Shown: one piece after another, positions 1 through 10,682 of the stretch | How the letters are laid out: the number at the start of each line of letters is the position of its first letter | Numbering within the stretch: the first letter of the stretch is position 1 | NCBI GenBank assembly: GCA_040382055.1 | Contig: JBEIGE010000001.1 | Span: 124,001-188,000, forward strand | DNA: 64,000 nt | From: JBEIGE01 sp040382055 | GTDB lineage: Bacteria; Pseudomonadota; Gammaproteobacteria; Burkholderiales; Burkholderiaceae_C | Direction of reading: 5' to 3' | Program-made: the position numbers and the translations under genes | Notes under the pieces: generated by a model | What the model saw: only the letters and a program-made list of their open reading frames with translations | Told to the model about the DNA's origin: nothing | The model's database searches: none

Positions 1-1224
1 ATGGCTGACCTGCCCGGTGTTCGCAGCAAGGTGGGGCTGGGCGGCTCGGGCGAAATATACCAGCTGGTACTGACCGGGGAAGACCCGCTGGCCCTGGCCA
101 CAGCTGCTGCAGCTGTGGAGCGTGATTTGCGCACAATTCCCGGGCTGGGCAGCATCTCGTCAAGTGCCAGCCTGATCCGCTCGGAGATTGCTGTCAGACC
201 AGACTTTACCCGGGCTGCCGATCTGGGCGTGACCAGCGCGGCCATCGGCGAGACTCTGCGCATTGCCACCGTGGGCGATTACGACCAGTCCCTGCCCAAG
301 CTCAATCTGAGCCAGCGCCAGGTGCCCATTGTGGTCAAGCTCAAGGACAGCGCACGCCAGGACCTGGACCTGCTGGGTCGGCTGGCCGTGCCCGGCGTGA
401 AGGGCCCGGTCATGCTCAGTCAGGTTGCCACGCTGGAGGTGACCGGTGGTCCGGCTGTGATTGACCGGCTCAACCGGTCACGCAACATCACCTTTGAGAT
501 TGAGCTCTCGGGCGCTCCTTTGGGGGATGTGACTGACGCGGTGAACAAGCTGGCGTCCATTCAGAACCTGCCGCCGGGCGTCAAGCAACTGGCCTTGGGC
601 GATGCCGAGGTGATGGGCGAACTGTTTGCCAGCTTTGGCCTGGCCATGCTGACTGGCGTGTTGTGCATCTACATCGTGCTGGTGCTGTTGTTCAAGGATT
701 TTTTGCAGCCCTTCACCATTCTGGCTGCGCTGCCGCTGTCACTGGGCGGGGCGTTTGTGGGCCTGCTGATCGCCGACAAAAGCTTTTCCATGCCTTCACT
801 GATCGGCCTGATCATGCTGATGGGCATTGCCACCAAAAACTCGATTTTGCTGGTGGAGTACGCCATTCAGGCACGCCGCGGAATGCCGGGGCCTGACGGG
901 CAAGCCACCATGCCGCTGATGAGCCGCTTTGATGCCCTGATCGACGCCTGTCACAAGCGGGCCCGGCCGGTGGTCATGACCACTCTGGCCATGGGCGCGG
1001 GCATGGTACCGCTGGCCGTAGGCTGGGGCGCTGCCGACCCGAGTTTTCGCAGCCCCATGGCCGTGGCTGTGATTGGCGGACTGATCACCTCGACCGTGCT
1101 CAGCCTGCTGGTCATCCCCGCGGTGTTTACCCTGGTAGACGATATTGAAGTGGGCCTTGGCAAGCTCTTGCACCGACTGCGCCGGAGCAAGGCCCAGGCC
1201 GTTCAAGCCAGCGATAAGCCCTAA
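1..1224 (+). CDS. RND efflux pump inner-membrane subunit, C-terminal part
   Basis: This is the last ~407 residues of an AcrB/MdtB-type (HAE1) proton-driven efflux transporter. A full subunit is about 1,030-1,060 residues, so the gene starts before the window and the ATG at position 1 is probably internal. A periplasmic porter portion (about residues 1-200) is followed by a membrane half with closely spaced helices from about 208 to 385. The segment GIATKNSILLVEYA and the following loop into a KRARPVVMTT helix are typical of the second half of AcrB-like pumps. Substrates cannot be told from this part. It converges on gapA with only 4 bp between the stop codons. Confidence 0.85.
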   Translation: MADLPGVRSKVGLGGSGEIYQLVLTGEDPLALATAAAAVERDLRTIPGLGSISSSASLIRSEIAVRPDFTRAADLGVTSAAIGETLRIATVGDYDQSLPKLNLSQRQVPIVVKLKDSARQDLDLLGRLAVPGVKGPVMLSQVATLEVTGGPAVIDRLNRSRNITFEIELSGAPLGDVTDAVNKLASIQNLPPGVKQLALGDAEVMGELFASFGLAMLTGVLCIYIVLVLLFKDFLQPFTILAALPLSLGGAFVGLLIADKSFSMPSLIGLIMLMGIATKNSILLVEYAIQARRGMPGPDGQATMPLMSRFDALIDACHKRARPVVMTTLAMGAGMVPLAVGWGAADPSFRSPMAVAVIGGLITSTVLSLLVIPAVFTLVDDIEVGLGKLLHRLRRSKAQAVQASDKP

Positions 1225-1228
1225 GGCT

Positions 1229-2227
<999 letters not shown>

Positions 2228-2279
2228 ACGCGACTCCTGTGAAATAAAAATGGTCTGGAACCGATGGTGGTGGTCTGAA

Positions 2280-4394
2280 CTAAGCGGCCAGTACGGCCTG
2301 AACCGTTTGCGCCACATTGTCGGCGGTAAAGCCGAAGTGTTTGAACAGTTCTGGCGCCGGGGCAGATTCACCATAGGTATCAAGCCCCACCACCGCTGCG
2401 CAGCCGTACTTCCACCAGCCAGCGGTCACGCCCATTTCCACGGCAATGCGGGGCAAGCCCTGGGGCAGAACAGATGCCTTGTAGGCCGGGCTCTGCTGGT
2501 CAAATGTGGTGTTACTCGGCATGGAGACTACACGCACTGCTATTTTTTGGCTAGCAAGCAGCTCTTGGGCCTTGAGCGCCAACTGAACCTCGGAGCCAGT
2601 GGCGATGATGACCGCCTGCGCCTTTTTCTTGAGCCCCACCTCGGACGGCTCGGCCAGGACATAGGCGCCCTTGGCGATGGCATCCAATCCGCAGGCATCG
2701 GGTGCCAGCGCCGATTCGGCCTTGGGCGCGTAGCTGATGTTCTGCCGGCTCAGCAGCAGGGCCGTCGGACGGGTTTTGTTTTGCAAGGCGACCGTCCAGG
2801 CCACGGCGGTCTCGGCGGTATCTGCCGGACGCCAGACGTCCAGATTGGGGATCAGGCGCAAAGCGGCGGCGTGTTCAACCGACTGGTGCGTAGGGCCGTC
2901 TTCGCCCAGACCAATACTGTCGTGGGTGAACACGTGCACCACCCGCAGCTTCATGAGTGCGGCCATGCGGATGGCGTTGCGGCTGTAGTCACTGAAGGTT
3001 AGAAACGTACCGCCATACGGGATGAAGCCGCCATGCAGGGCCACACCGTTCATGATGGCCGCCATGCCGAACTCGCGCACACCATAGTTGATGTGGCGGC
3101 CACTTTGGCCTTGTTCATTCTTGACCACCGCACCCTGCATGTCAAAGCGCAGATTGGGCGTGCTCTTGGTGTTGGTGAGGTTCGATCCCGTCAGGTCTGC
3201 AGAACCGCCCAGCAGCTCGGGCAGGGCGGCGGTAAACGCCTCCAGTGCGAGTTGCGAGGCTTTGCGGCTGGCAACGGTCTCGGCTTTAGTGTGGGCGGCA
3301 ATGACCGCATCTACGGCGGTTTGCACAAAGTTTTTCGGCAGCTCACCTTTCATGCGGCGCAGCAGTTCTTTGGCCAGCAGCGGGTAGGCGGTTTTATAGG
3401 CGGCAAACCGGGCGTTCCAGGCGGCCTCAGCGGCTTTGCCTGCTGCTTTGGCGTCCCAGGCGGCGTAGACGTTTTTAGGCACTACAAAAGGGGGATAGTT
3501 CCAACCCAAAGCGGCCCGGGTAAGCGCAATTTCTTCAGCGCCCAAGGGTTCGCCGTGTGCCTTGGCGGTGTTGGCGCGATTGGGGCTGCCCTGGCCTATA
3601 TGGGTTTTGCAGATGATGAGTGTCGGGCGCTCGGTTTGCGTTTTGGCCTGGGCAATCGCCTGGGCGACTGCCGCTGCGTCGTGTCCGTTGATCGGGCCTA
3701 TCACATTCCAGCCGTAAGCCACAAAGCGCAAGGAGGTGTTGTCAGCAAACCAGGGGGTCACCTGGCCGTCGATGGAAATGCCGTTGTCGTCGTAAAGCGC
3801 AATCAGTTTGTTGAGCTTCCAGGCACCGGCCAGTGATGCCGCTTCATGGCTGATGCCTTCCATGAGGCAGCCGTCACCCATAAAGACATAGGTGTGGTGA
3901 TCAACCACCGCATGACCGTCACGGTTGAATTCGTTGGCAAGCAGCTTCTCGGCCAGCGCCATCCCTACGGCATTGGTAATGCCCTGACCCAGCGGGCCCG
4001 TGGTGGTTTCCACGCCGGGGGTTACACCCATCTCGGGGTGGCCGGGCGTCATGCTGTGCAGCTGGCGGAAGTTTTTGAGCTCTTGCATCGGCAGCTTGTA
4101 GCCGGTCAGGTGCAGCAGCGAATAAATCAGCATGGAGGCGTGACCGTTGGAGAGCACAAAGCGGTCCCGGTTGATCCAGTGCGGGTTGGCTGGGTTGTGG
4201 CTCAGGTGACTTTGGCCCGCGCCGTTGGCAGCCGGGCCCCAAAGCGCCACGGCCATGTCGGCCATGCCCATGGGCGCGCCCGGGTGACCGGAGTTGGCCT
4301 GTTGAACGGCATCCATGGTCAACGCGCGGATTGCATTGGCCATTTCATTGGCCGCAACGGGCGTAGAGGGTGACAAAGCGGGGGATGTGGCCAT
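2280..4394 (-). CDS. tkt: Transketolase
   Basis: A thiamine-diphosphate enzyme that moves two-carbon units between sugar phosphates in the pentose phosphate pathway (and the Calvin cycle where present). At 704 residues it is slightly longer than the usual 660-680. Visible features are the N-terminal substrate/ThDP region with SGHPGAPMGMAD, the GDGCLMEG cofactor motif, DDNGISIDG, the central pyrimidine-binding domain with GREFGM-like and HDSIGLGEDGPTHQ motifs, and a C-terminal domain with ATGSEV. About eight extra residues (54-61) follow ALWG, where relatives go straight into the HLRHNP segment. It is followed by gapA. It diverges from murU across a 125-bp gap that must hold both promoters. 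Confidence 0.96.
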   Translation of the reverse strand: MATSPALSPSTPVAANEMANAIRALTMDAVQQANSGHPGAPMGMADMAVALWGPAANGAGQSHLSHNPANPHWINRDRFVLSNGHASMLIYSLLHLTGYKLPMQELKNFRQLHSMTPGHPEMGVTPGVETTTGPLGQGITNAVGMALAEKLLANEFNRDGHAVVDHHTYVFMGDGCLMEGISHEAASLAGAWKLNKLIALYDDNGISIDGQVTPWFADNTSLRFVAYGWNVIGPINGHDAAAVAQAIAQAKTQTERPTLIICKTHIGQGSPNRANTAKAHGEPLGAEEIALTRAALGWNYPPFVVPKNVYAAWDAKAAGKAAEAAWNARFAAYKTAYPLLAKELLRRMKGELPKNFVQTAVDAVIAAHTKAETVASRKASQLALEAFTAALPELLGGSADLTGSNLTNTKSTPNLRFDMQGAVVKNEQGQSGRHINYGVREFGMAAIMNGVALHGGFIPYGGTFLTFSDYSRNAIRMAALMKLRVVHVFTHDSIGLGEDGPTHQSVEHAAALRLIPNLDVWRPADTAETAVAWTVALQNKTRPTALLLSRQNISYAPKAESALAPDACGLDAIAKGAYVLAEPSEVGLKKKAQAVIIATGSEVQLALKAQELLASQKIAVRVVSMPSNTTFDQQSPAYKASVLPQGLPRIAVEMGVTAGWWKYGCAAVVGLDTYGESAPAPELFKHFGFTADNVAQTVQAVLAA

Positions 4395-4519
4395 GTTCAG
4401 GCGGCTCCAGATGGGGGTGTAGGAATGAAGAGGATTGATTCAGGGTAAAGCCCGGATATTTTAGCTGCCGGTTTGCGCTGCTTCGGGTTCATGGCTGCAA
4501 CAGCGCCTGATCGTCTACA

Positions 4520-5323
4520 GTGACGCCTGTGCCAACTCAGCCCCCCATCACCGCCATGGTGCTCGCCGCAGGTCGTGGCGAGCGCATGCGCCCCCTGACG
4601 GACACCACGCCCAAGCCCTTGCTGCGGGTGCAGGGCAAGCCTTTGCTGCAGTGGCAGGTAGACGCGCTGGCGCAGGGCGGGTTCAACCGTATCGTCATCA
4701 ACACCGCTTGGCTCGGGCCGAAAATCAGTGATTATTTTGGCCGCCAGCCCTTATGCAGCCTCAATACTCCGCTATCAATTTCATACAGCCATGAGGGACT
4801 GGATTTTGGCGGCGCGCTGGAAACTGCAGGCGGTATTGCGCGGGCGTTGACGCAGTTGGGTGATGCATTCTGGCTGCTGGCGGGGGATATTTTTGCACCC
4901 GACTTTGTGTTTTCAGCCGGCCAGGTTGCGCAGTTTATGGCCAGCGGCCACCTGGCCCATCTTTGGCTGGTTGCCAACCCCGAGCACAACCCGCAAGGCG
5001 ACTTCGGGCTTGCGCCGGACCCGCATCACCCGGGCCAACGGCTGGCCGTCAATCAAAACGCAACGCCAGAGGCAGAAAAATACCCCCAGTACACCTACAG
5101 CACCATCGGCCTGTACCGGCGCGCCCTGTTCGAGCCGCCATGGTGCAACATTCCCAGCGGCAACCCGCAAGGCATCCCGGCCAAACTGGCTCCGCTGCTG
5201 CGCCGCGCCATGGATGCAGGCCGCGTGGGCGCTGAGCTTTACACCGGTGCCTGGACCGATGTGGGCACCCCGCAACGCCTGGCCGCGCTCAATGTGGCTC
5301 CAGGCCTCAGAATAGCGACATGA
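4520..5323 (+). CDS. murU: N-acetylmuramate alpha-1-phosphate uridylyltransferase
   Basis: A sugar-phosphate nucleotidyltransferase matching MurU, which makes UDP-MurNAc from MurNAc-1-phosphate in the cell-wall recycling shortcut. The signature MVLAAGRGERMRPLT, then TPKPLL and the GGALETAGGI segment, is clear. The ATG at residue 13 begins inside the signature strand, so an upstream GTG is needed; GTG 4520 is used, GTG 4529 is equally possible. Its stop overlaps the pepP start as ATGA. The partner kinase amgK lies about 11 kb away at 16596 rather than next to it. Confidence in the nucleotidyltransferase class is high; for MurU itself it is good. Confidence 0.87.
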   Translation: MTPVPTQPPITAMVLAAGRGERMRPLTDTTPKPLLRVQGKPLLQWQVDALAQGGFNRIVINTAWLGPKISDYFGRQPLCSLNTPLSISYSHEGLDFGGALETAGGIARALTQLGDAFWLLAGDIFAPDFVFSAGQVAQFMASGHLAHLWLVANPEHNPQGDFGLAPDPHHPGQRLAVNQNATPEAEKYPQYTYSTIGLYRRALFEPPWCNIPSGNPQGIPAKLAPLLRRAMDAGRVGAELYTGAWTDVGTPQRLAALNVAPGLRIAT

Positions 5324-6708
5324 CTGACTTCACGATCTACGCCCAGCGCCGCGCGCGGCTGGCCGCCCAGTTGGGCGCCGGTGGCATTGCCATCATTCCC
5401 ACCGCACCCGAGCGCACCCGCAACCGCGACAGCGAGTACCTGTTTCGCTTTGACAGTTATTTTTATTACCTGACCGGGTTTACCGAGCCCAATGGCTGGC
5501 TGGTGCTCACGGGCGAAGGCCAGACTACGCTGTTTTGCAACCCGAAAGACCCCGAACGCGAAACCTGGGACGGCTACCGGCTGGGCCCCCAGGCCGCACC
5601 GGCCAAACTGGGTATTGACGAAGCGTTTGCGGTGGGCGAGCTCGACGAGCGACTGCCCAAGCTGCTGGAAAACCGTCATGCCGTGTGGTACCCCTTTGCC
5701 ATTCACAGTGGCCTGGAAACGCGCGTTGACGCGTGGCTGCAAAAGGTACGCGCCCGGGTGCGCTTTGGTGCCTTATGCCCGGGCCAGCAGAACGACCTGT
5801 GTGCGTTGCTTGACGAGATGCGGCTGTTCAAGGACGCCCATGAGCTTGGCGTGATGAGAGCCGCCGCGCAGATCAGCGCCCAGGCGCATGTACGTGCCAT
5901 GCAACGCTGTGCCGCCATGATCCGGGCCGGCAAAGATGTCCGTGAATACCACCTGGATGCCGAGCTGCTCCATGAGTTTCGCCAGCACGGTTCACAGTAC
6001 CCAGCCTACAGCAGCATTGTGGCCGCGGGGGCCAACGCCTGTGTGTTGCACTACCGGGCCGACAAGGCCGAGGTTCGCAGTGGCCAGCTGGTGCTGATTG
6101 ATGCCGGGTGCGAGCTTGACGGCTATGCCAGTGACATCACCCGCACGTTTCCGGCCAATGGCAGCTTCAGTGGGCCGCAACGCCTGCTCTACGACCTGGT
6201 GCTGGCTTCCCAGGACGCGGCTGTGGCAGCCACCCGGCCCGGGGCTCGGTTTATTGACCCGCACGAAGCGGCTGTCAAGGTGCTGGCCCAAGGCATGCTG
6301 GATGTGGGACTGCTGAACCCCAACGTAGTCGGCCAGGTGGATGATGTGATTGAAAAGCGCCATTACTTTCGCCATTACATGCACCGCACCGGCCACTGGT
6401 TGGGTCTGGATGTGCACGACTGCGGCAGTTATGTGGAGCCGGGCAACAACGGGCAAACGAGTCAGCGCCGCGACCCTTTAAGCGGCGAGACCCTGACCGA
6501 CCGGCCCAGCCGGGTGCTGCGCCCGGGCATGGTGCTGACCATTGAACCGGGCTTGTATGTGAGCCCGGCCCAGGATGTGCCCCAAGAGTTCTGGAACATT
6601 GGCATCCGCATTGAGGACGATGCCGTGGTCACCGAGAGCGGTTGCGAACTGATCAGCCGGGGCGTTCCCGTCAAAGCCGAAGAGATTGAAGAACTGATGC
6701 GGGCTTAA
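5320..6708 (+). CDS. pepP: Xaa-Pro aminopeptidase (aminopeptidase P)
   Basis: A cytoplasmic dimanganese peptidase that removes the N-terminal residue before proline. The 462-residue protein has the aminopeptidase P N-domain (about 1-135) and a C-terminal pita-bread fold. The five metal ligands are visible in order: Asp261 (LIDAG), Asp272 (SDITRTFP), His359 (HRTGHWLG), Glu409 (TIEPGLYV) and Glu432 (GIRIEDD). This matches the E. coli PepP arrangement. It is translationally coupled to murU by a 4-bp ATGA overlap and followed after 3 bp by the TMEM165-family gene, so the three look like one operon. Confidence 0.95.
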   Translation: MTDFTIYAQRRARLAAQLGAGGIAIIPTAPERTRNRDSEYLFRFDSYFYYLTGFTEPNGWLVLTGEGQTTLFCNPKDPERETWDGYRLGPQAAPAKLGIDEAFAVGELDERLPKLLENRHAVWYPFAIHSGLETRVDAWLQKVRARVRFGALCPGQQNDLCALLDEMRLFKDAHELGVMRAAAQISAQAHVRAMQRCAAMIRAGKDVREYHLDAELLHEFRQHGSQYPAYSSIVAAGANACVLHYRADKAEVRSGQLVLIDAGCELDGYASDITRTFPANGSFSGPQRLLYDLVLASQDAAVAATRPGARFIDPHEAAVKVLAQGMLDVGLLNPNVVGQVDDVIEKRHYFRHYMHRTGHWLGLDVHDCGSYVEPGNNGQTSQRRDPLSGETLTDRPSRVLRPGMVLTIEPGLYVSPAQDVPQEFWNIGIRIEDDAVVTESGCELISRGVPVKAEEIEELMRA

Positions 6709-6711
6709 GCC

Positions 6712-7293
6712 GTGGAAGCGCTGCTCATTTCCACGGGAGTCGTGGCCTTGGCCGAAATTGGCGACAAGACACAACTGCTGGCCTTCCTGTTGGCGGCACG
6801 CTTCAAGAAACCGCTGCCCATCATTGCAGGGATTTTCTGCGCGACGGTGGTTAACCATGGGCTGGCCGGTGCGCTGGGGGTCTGGATCACCCAGACCCTG
6901 AGCGGCGAAACCCTGCGCTGGGTGCTGGGGGTTTCCTTTATCGGCATGGCTATTTGGACGCTGATTCCGGACAAGATAGAAGATGAAGAAGTGCAGGTGG
7001 CCAAGCGGCTAGGCGTATTTGGCGCCACCCTGATCACGTTTTTCCTGGCTGAAATGGGCGACAAAACCCAGATTGCCACAGTGGCCATGGCGGCCCAGTT
7101 TTCGTCACCGGTTCTGGTGGTGATTGGCACCACCTTGGGCATGTTGATTGCCGATGTGCCTGCGGTTTTTGTGGGTGACCGCTTTGCATCAAAAATCCCC
7201 ATGCGCCTGGTGCACGGCATTGCAGCATCCCTGTTTGCCCTGCTGGGTGTTGCCACCCTGGCAGGTGCAGGGAAATCCTTGGGTCTGGGCTGA
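6712..7293 (+). CDS. TMEM165/GDT1 (UPF0016) family cation transporter
   Basis: A small membrane protein of 193 residues with about six helices and two internally repeated signature motifs, EIGDKTQ (residues 15-21) and EMGDKTQ (residues 114-120), which are diagnostic of the GDT1/TMEM165 family. Bacterial members studied so far export Mn2+, and others handle Ca2+; the ion here is inferred as Mn2+. It starts at a GTG three bases after pepP, whose product is a Mn2+ enzyme. The gene converges on the gltI-like gene with 2 bp between them. Confidence 0.88.
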   Translation: MEALLISTGVVALAEIGDKTQLLAFLLAARFKKPLPIIAGIFCATVVNHGLAGALGVWITQTLSGETLRWVLGVSFIGMAIWTLIPDKIEDEEVQVAKRLGVFGATLITFFLAEMGDKTQIATVAMAAQFSSPVLVVIGTTLGMLIADVPAVFVGDRFASKIPMRLVHGIAASLFALLGVATLAGAGKSLGLG

Positions 7294-7295
7294 GC

Positions 7296-8192
7296 TTAAA
7301 GCGCTGGCTTGTCGCTCATGTCACGCAGGTTGTCCTTGAGCTGCTGGCTCATGGGAAGGCTCAGGTTATTGCCTTTGGGCGGAATGGGTGACTCAAACCA
7401 CTTGGTGTACATCTTGGCAAACTCGCCGGAACGCATCAGACGTGTGATGGTGCCGTCCACCAGTTTTTTGAACTCCGGGTCGTCCTTGCGCACCATGCAG
7501 GCATAGGGCTCAACCTGAAGGGAGTCGCCCACCACGTGCAGGCTGTTGGGGTCTTTGGCGTTGGCGCGCAAGCCAAACAGCAAAATATCGTCCATGGCAA
7601 AGGCCACGGCACGGTCGCTCTCGACCAGCAGCAGCGAGTCATCATGGTCTTTACCCAGAATGATTTGCATGTCCAGGTTGTTGTCGGCGTTGTACTTGCG
7701 GATCACCTGCGCATTGGTGGTGCCGGTGGTGCTGGAGACGGTTTTCTTGGCCAGGTCAGCGTAATTCCTGATGCCTGAGGTCTTTTTGGTCAACAAGCGC
7801 GTGCCTGTGTAGAAGTGGTTGATGGCAAACGCCACGTCCTTGCCACGGGTTGAGTTGTTGGTGGTGGATCCGCACTCAAGATCGTAGGTGCCGTTCATCA
7901 ACAAGGGAATTCGGTTTTGCGAGGTCACCGGCATGGTGGCTACTTCGAGGTTGGGCTTGTTGACGGCCTTGCGCACATCGTCAATGATGGCATCGGTCAG
8001 GTCGACGGAGAAGCCTACTGCCTTGGTGGAGCCCACCAGGTAGCTAAACGGGATCGAGGCTTCCCGGTAAGACACCGTGATTTTGTTGCTGTCGGCAATT
8101 TTTTTAAGGGTCTGGGCAAAGACTGTTGGGGTGGTTGCCAGGCCCAGCAGGAAGGCACTGATAAGAACGGGATGGAGCGAGGTGCGTTTCAT
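7296..8192 (-). CDS. gltI: Glutamate/aspartate ABC transporter periplasmic binding protein
   Basis: A periplasmic solute-binding protein of 298 residues, close along its length to the E. coli glutamate/aspartate-binding protein GltI: ECGSTTNNSTRGKDVAF, GTRLLTKK, KDHDDS, RAVAFAMDD, CMVRKDDPEFK, and a DKPAL end. A signal peptide ends near TVFA. The start is the ATG at 8192, which gives the proper signal peptide; the frame extends further upstream without support. No permease or ATPase genes (gltJKL) are adjacent, so it is an orphan receptor here. It diverges from maeB over a 117-bp gap. Confidence 0.87.
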   Translation of the reverse strand: MKRTSLHPVLISAFLLGLATTPTVFAQTLKKIADSNKITVSYREASIPFSYLVGSTKAVGFSVDLTDAIIDDVRKAVNKPNLEVATMPVTSQNRIPLLMNGTYDLECGSTTNNSTRGKDVAFAINHFYTGTRLLTKKTSGIRNYADLAKKTVSSTTGTTNAQVIRKYNADNNLDMQIILGKDHDDSLLLVESDRAVAFAMDDILLFGLRANAKDPNSLHVVGDSLQVEPYACMVRKDDPEFKKLVDGTITRLMRSGEFAKMYTKWFESPIPPKGNNLSLPMSQQLKDNLRDMSDKPAL

Positions 8193-8309
8193 AAAAATCC
8201 AATCAGAGTGGGTGTAAGACCGGGCCATTGTGACGCACTTTGGACGAGGTCTACAATCCTGAAAGGTCAATTTCAGCAAGTTTGGCTGAAGCCGAATAGG
8301 AAACAAGAC

Positions 8310-10607
8310 ATGCCCAACACCAAAGCAAAACAAGACGAGCTGAGAAAGGCCGCCCTCGAATACCACGAGTTCCCCAAGCCGGGAAAGGTTGCCATTGCAG
8401 CCACCAAGCAGCTCATCAATCAACACGATTTGTCCCTGGCCTACACGCCTGGCGTGGCTGCCCCCTGTGAGGAAATCGTCAAGGATCCGAACAACGCGTA
8501 CAAATACACCAGCCGGGGCAACCTGGTTGCGGTGATCACCAACGGCACCGCCGTCCTGGGCTTGGGCAATATCGGCCCGCTGGCCTCCAAGCCGGTGATG
8601 GAAGGCAAAGGCGTTTTATTCAAGAAGTTTGCCGGTATCGATGTGTTTGACATCGAGATCGACGAGCGCCATGACCTGGACAAGCTGGTCGACATCATTG
8701 CCTCGCTGGAGCCCACCTTTGGCGGCATCAACCTGGAAGACATCAAGGCACCGGATTGTTTCTACGTTGAACGCAAACTGCGTGAGCGCATGAAGATTCC
8801 CGTCTTTCACGACGACCAACACGGCACCGCCATTGTGGTGGGTGCAGGCTTGTTAAATGGCTTGAAGATTGCGGGCAAGGATATTTCCAAGGTCAAGCTG
8901 GTGACTTCGGGCGCAGGCGCTGCAGCACTGGCCTGCCTGGGCTTGCTGCTCAAACTGGGCTTGCCCAGAAGCAATATCTTTGTGACTGATCTGGCTGGTG
9001 TGGTGTATGAAGGTCGCACTGAATTGATGGACGAGGACAAGATCGGTTTTGCGCAAAAAACCAGTGCACGCACCTTGTCTGACGTGATTGAGGGCGCAGA
9101 TATTTTCCTCGGGCTATCCGCCGGTGGGGTGCTCAAGGCAGACATGGTCAAACGCATGGCGCCCAACCCGATCATTTTTGCGCTGGCCAACCCGAACCCG
9201 GAAATTGACCCCGAAGAGGTCAAAAAGGTCCGCAGTGATGCCATCATGGCCACCGGCCGCACAGACTTCCCCAACCAGGTCAACAACGTTCTGTGCTTTC
9301 CGTATATTTTCCGTGGCGCACTCGATGCGGGTGCCTCCACCATCACCGACGAGATGGAAATTGCGGCGGTGTATGCCATGGCTGAGCTGGCCCAGGCCGA
9401 GCAAAGTGACGTGGTTGCCGCCGCCTACTCGGGTGAACAATTGGCATTCGGGCGTGACTACCTGATCCCCAAGCCGTTTGATCCGCGCCTGATGATCAAA
9501 ATTGCGCCAGCCGTGGCCCAAGCGGCGGCTGACAGTGGCGTGGCGTTGCGGCCCATTACCGACATGGATGCCTACCGCGAGCGGCTGCAGAACTTTGTCT
9601 ACGCCTCAGGCACCACCATGAAGCCGATCTTTACGGCGGCCAAGAAAGCGCTCAAGAAACGCGTGGCCTTTGCTGAAGGTGAGGATGAACGTGTGCTGCG
9701 CGCCGTGCAAATAGTGGCCGATGAAGGTCTGGCCCGCCCGACCCTGATTGGCCGGCCTGCAGTCATTGCGCAACGCATTGAGAAATTCGGCTTGCGGCTT
9801 AAGCAAGAACTGGACTACGAGGTGGTTAATGTGGAAGATGACCACCGCTACCGCGACTTCTGGCAAACCTACCATCAGATGACCGAGCGTTCGGGCGTGA
9901 CGGTTCAGATTGCCAAAATTGAGATGCGCCGGCGCCTTTCCCTGATCGGCTGCATGCTACTGCACAAAGGCCATGTCGACGGCTTGATCTGCGGCACCTG
10001 GGGGCACACTGCGCACCATTTGCAGTACCTTGATCAAGTCATAGGCAAACGCGCTGGCGTCAGCACCTTTGCCTGTATGAACGGCCTGATGATGCCGGAT
10101 CGTCAGTTATTCGTGGTGGACACACATGTGAACTACGACCCCACCGCCGAGGAGTTGGCGGAGATCACCATCATGGCTGCCCAGGAAATGATGCGCTTTG
10201 GCCTGCAGCCCAGGGCGGCGCTGCTGAGTCACTCCAACTTTGGCAGCAGCAACCAGCCCAGTGCCATCAAAATGCGCAAGACCTTAGAGCTGTTGCGCGT
10301 CCAGGCGCCCTGGCTTGAAGCGGATGGCGAAATGCACGGAGATGTGGCGCTGGACGGCGATGCCCGCCACATCCTGATGCCCAATAGCACCCTGAAAGGG
10401 GAGGCCAATTTGCTGGTCATGCCGAACATTGATGCCGCCAACATTGCTTACAACTTGCTCAAACGCACGGCCGGCGGCAATATTGCCATAGGACCCGTTC
10501 TGCTGGGGTCTGCCAAACCGGTGCATATCCTGACTGCGAGCACCACCGTGCGACGGATTGTCAATATGACTGCACTTACCGTTGCGGATGCAAACGCAAC
10601 GCGATAG
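8310..10607 (+). CDS. maeB: NADP-dependent malic enzyme with phosphotransacetylase-like domain
   Basis: It decarboxylates malate to pyruvate with NADP+ reduction, feeding pyruvate and NADPH. The 765-residue length fits MaeB (759 in E. coli). The malic domain (about 1-430) has the Tyr45-containing SLAYTPGVAAPC motif, GLGNIGPLASKPVMEGK, the metal-binding region around DIEIDERHDLD and HDDQHGTA, and a Rossmann GAGAAA motif. The C-terminal ~330 residues form the phosphotransacetylase-like domain, which in MaeB is regulatory (acetyl-CoA sensing) rather than catalytic. ATG 8310 has an AGGAAA sequence upstream; the longer upstream frame overlaps gltI antisense and is not used. Confidence 0.95.
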   Translation: MPNTKAKQDELRKAALEYHEFPKPGKVAIAATKQLINQHDLSLAYTPGVAAPCEEIVKDPNNAYKYTSRGNLVAVITNGTAVLGLGNIGPLASKPVMEGKGVLFKKFAGIDVFDIEIDERHDLDKLVDIIASLEPTFGGINLEDIKAPDCFYVERKLRERMKIPVFHDDQHGTAIVVGAGLLNGLKIAGKDISKVKLVTSGAGAAALACLGLLLKLGLPRSNIFVTDLAGVVYEGRTELMDEDKIGFAQKTSARTLSDVIEGADIFLGLSAGGVLKADMVKRMAPNPIIFALANPNPEIDPEEVKKVRSDAIMATGRTDFPNQVNNVLCFPYIFRGALDAGASTITDEMEIAAVYAMAELAQAEQSDVVAAAYSGEQLAFGRDYLIPKPFDPRLMIKIAPAVAQAAADSGVALRPITDMDAYRERLQNFVYASGTTMKPIFTAAKKALKKRVAFAEGEDERVLRAVQIVADEGLARPTLIGRPAVIAQRIEKFGLRLKQELDYEVVNVEDDHRYRDFWQTYHQMTERSGVTVQIAKIEMRRRLSLIGCMLLHKGHVDGLICGTWGHTAHHLQYLDQVIGKRAGVSTFACMNGLMMPDRQLFVVDTHVNYDPTAEELAEITIMAAQEMMRFGLQPRAALLSHSNFGSSNQPSAIKMRKTLELLRVQAPWLEADGEMHGDVALDGDARHILMPNSTLKGEANLLVMPNIDAANIAYNLLKRTAGGNIAIGPVLLGSAKPVHILTASTTVRRIVNMTALTVADANATR

Positions 10608-10682
10608 GCCCATAACGACAAGTAAGTACATGCTTACCGCGCAATAGTGGTCTTTGGATCTGCTCCAGCTTTGGGCAAATAC

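Noticed and set aside
10618..10640. GTAAG-CTTAC hairpin after maeB as a terminator
   Set aside because: Five-pair AT-containing stem with no T-run; too weak.
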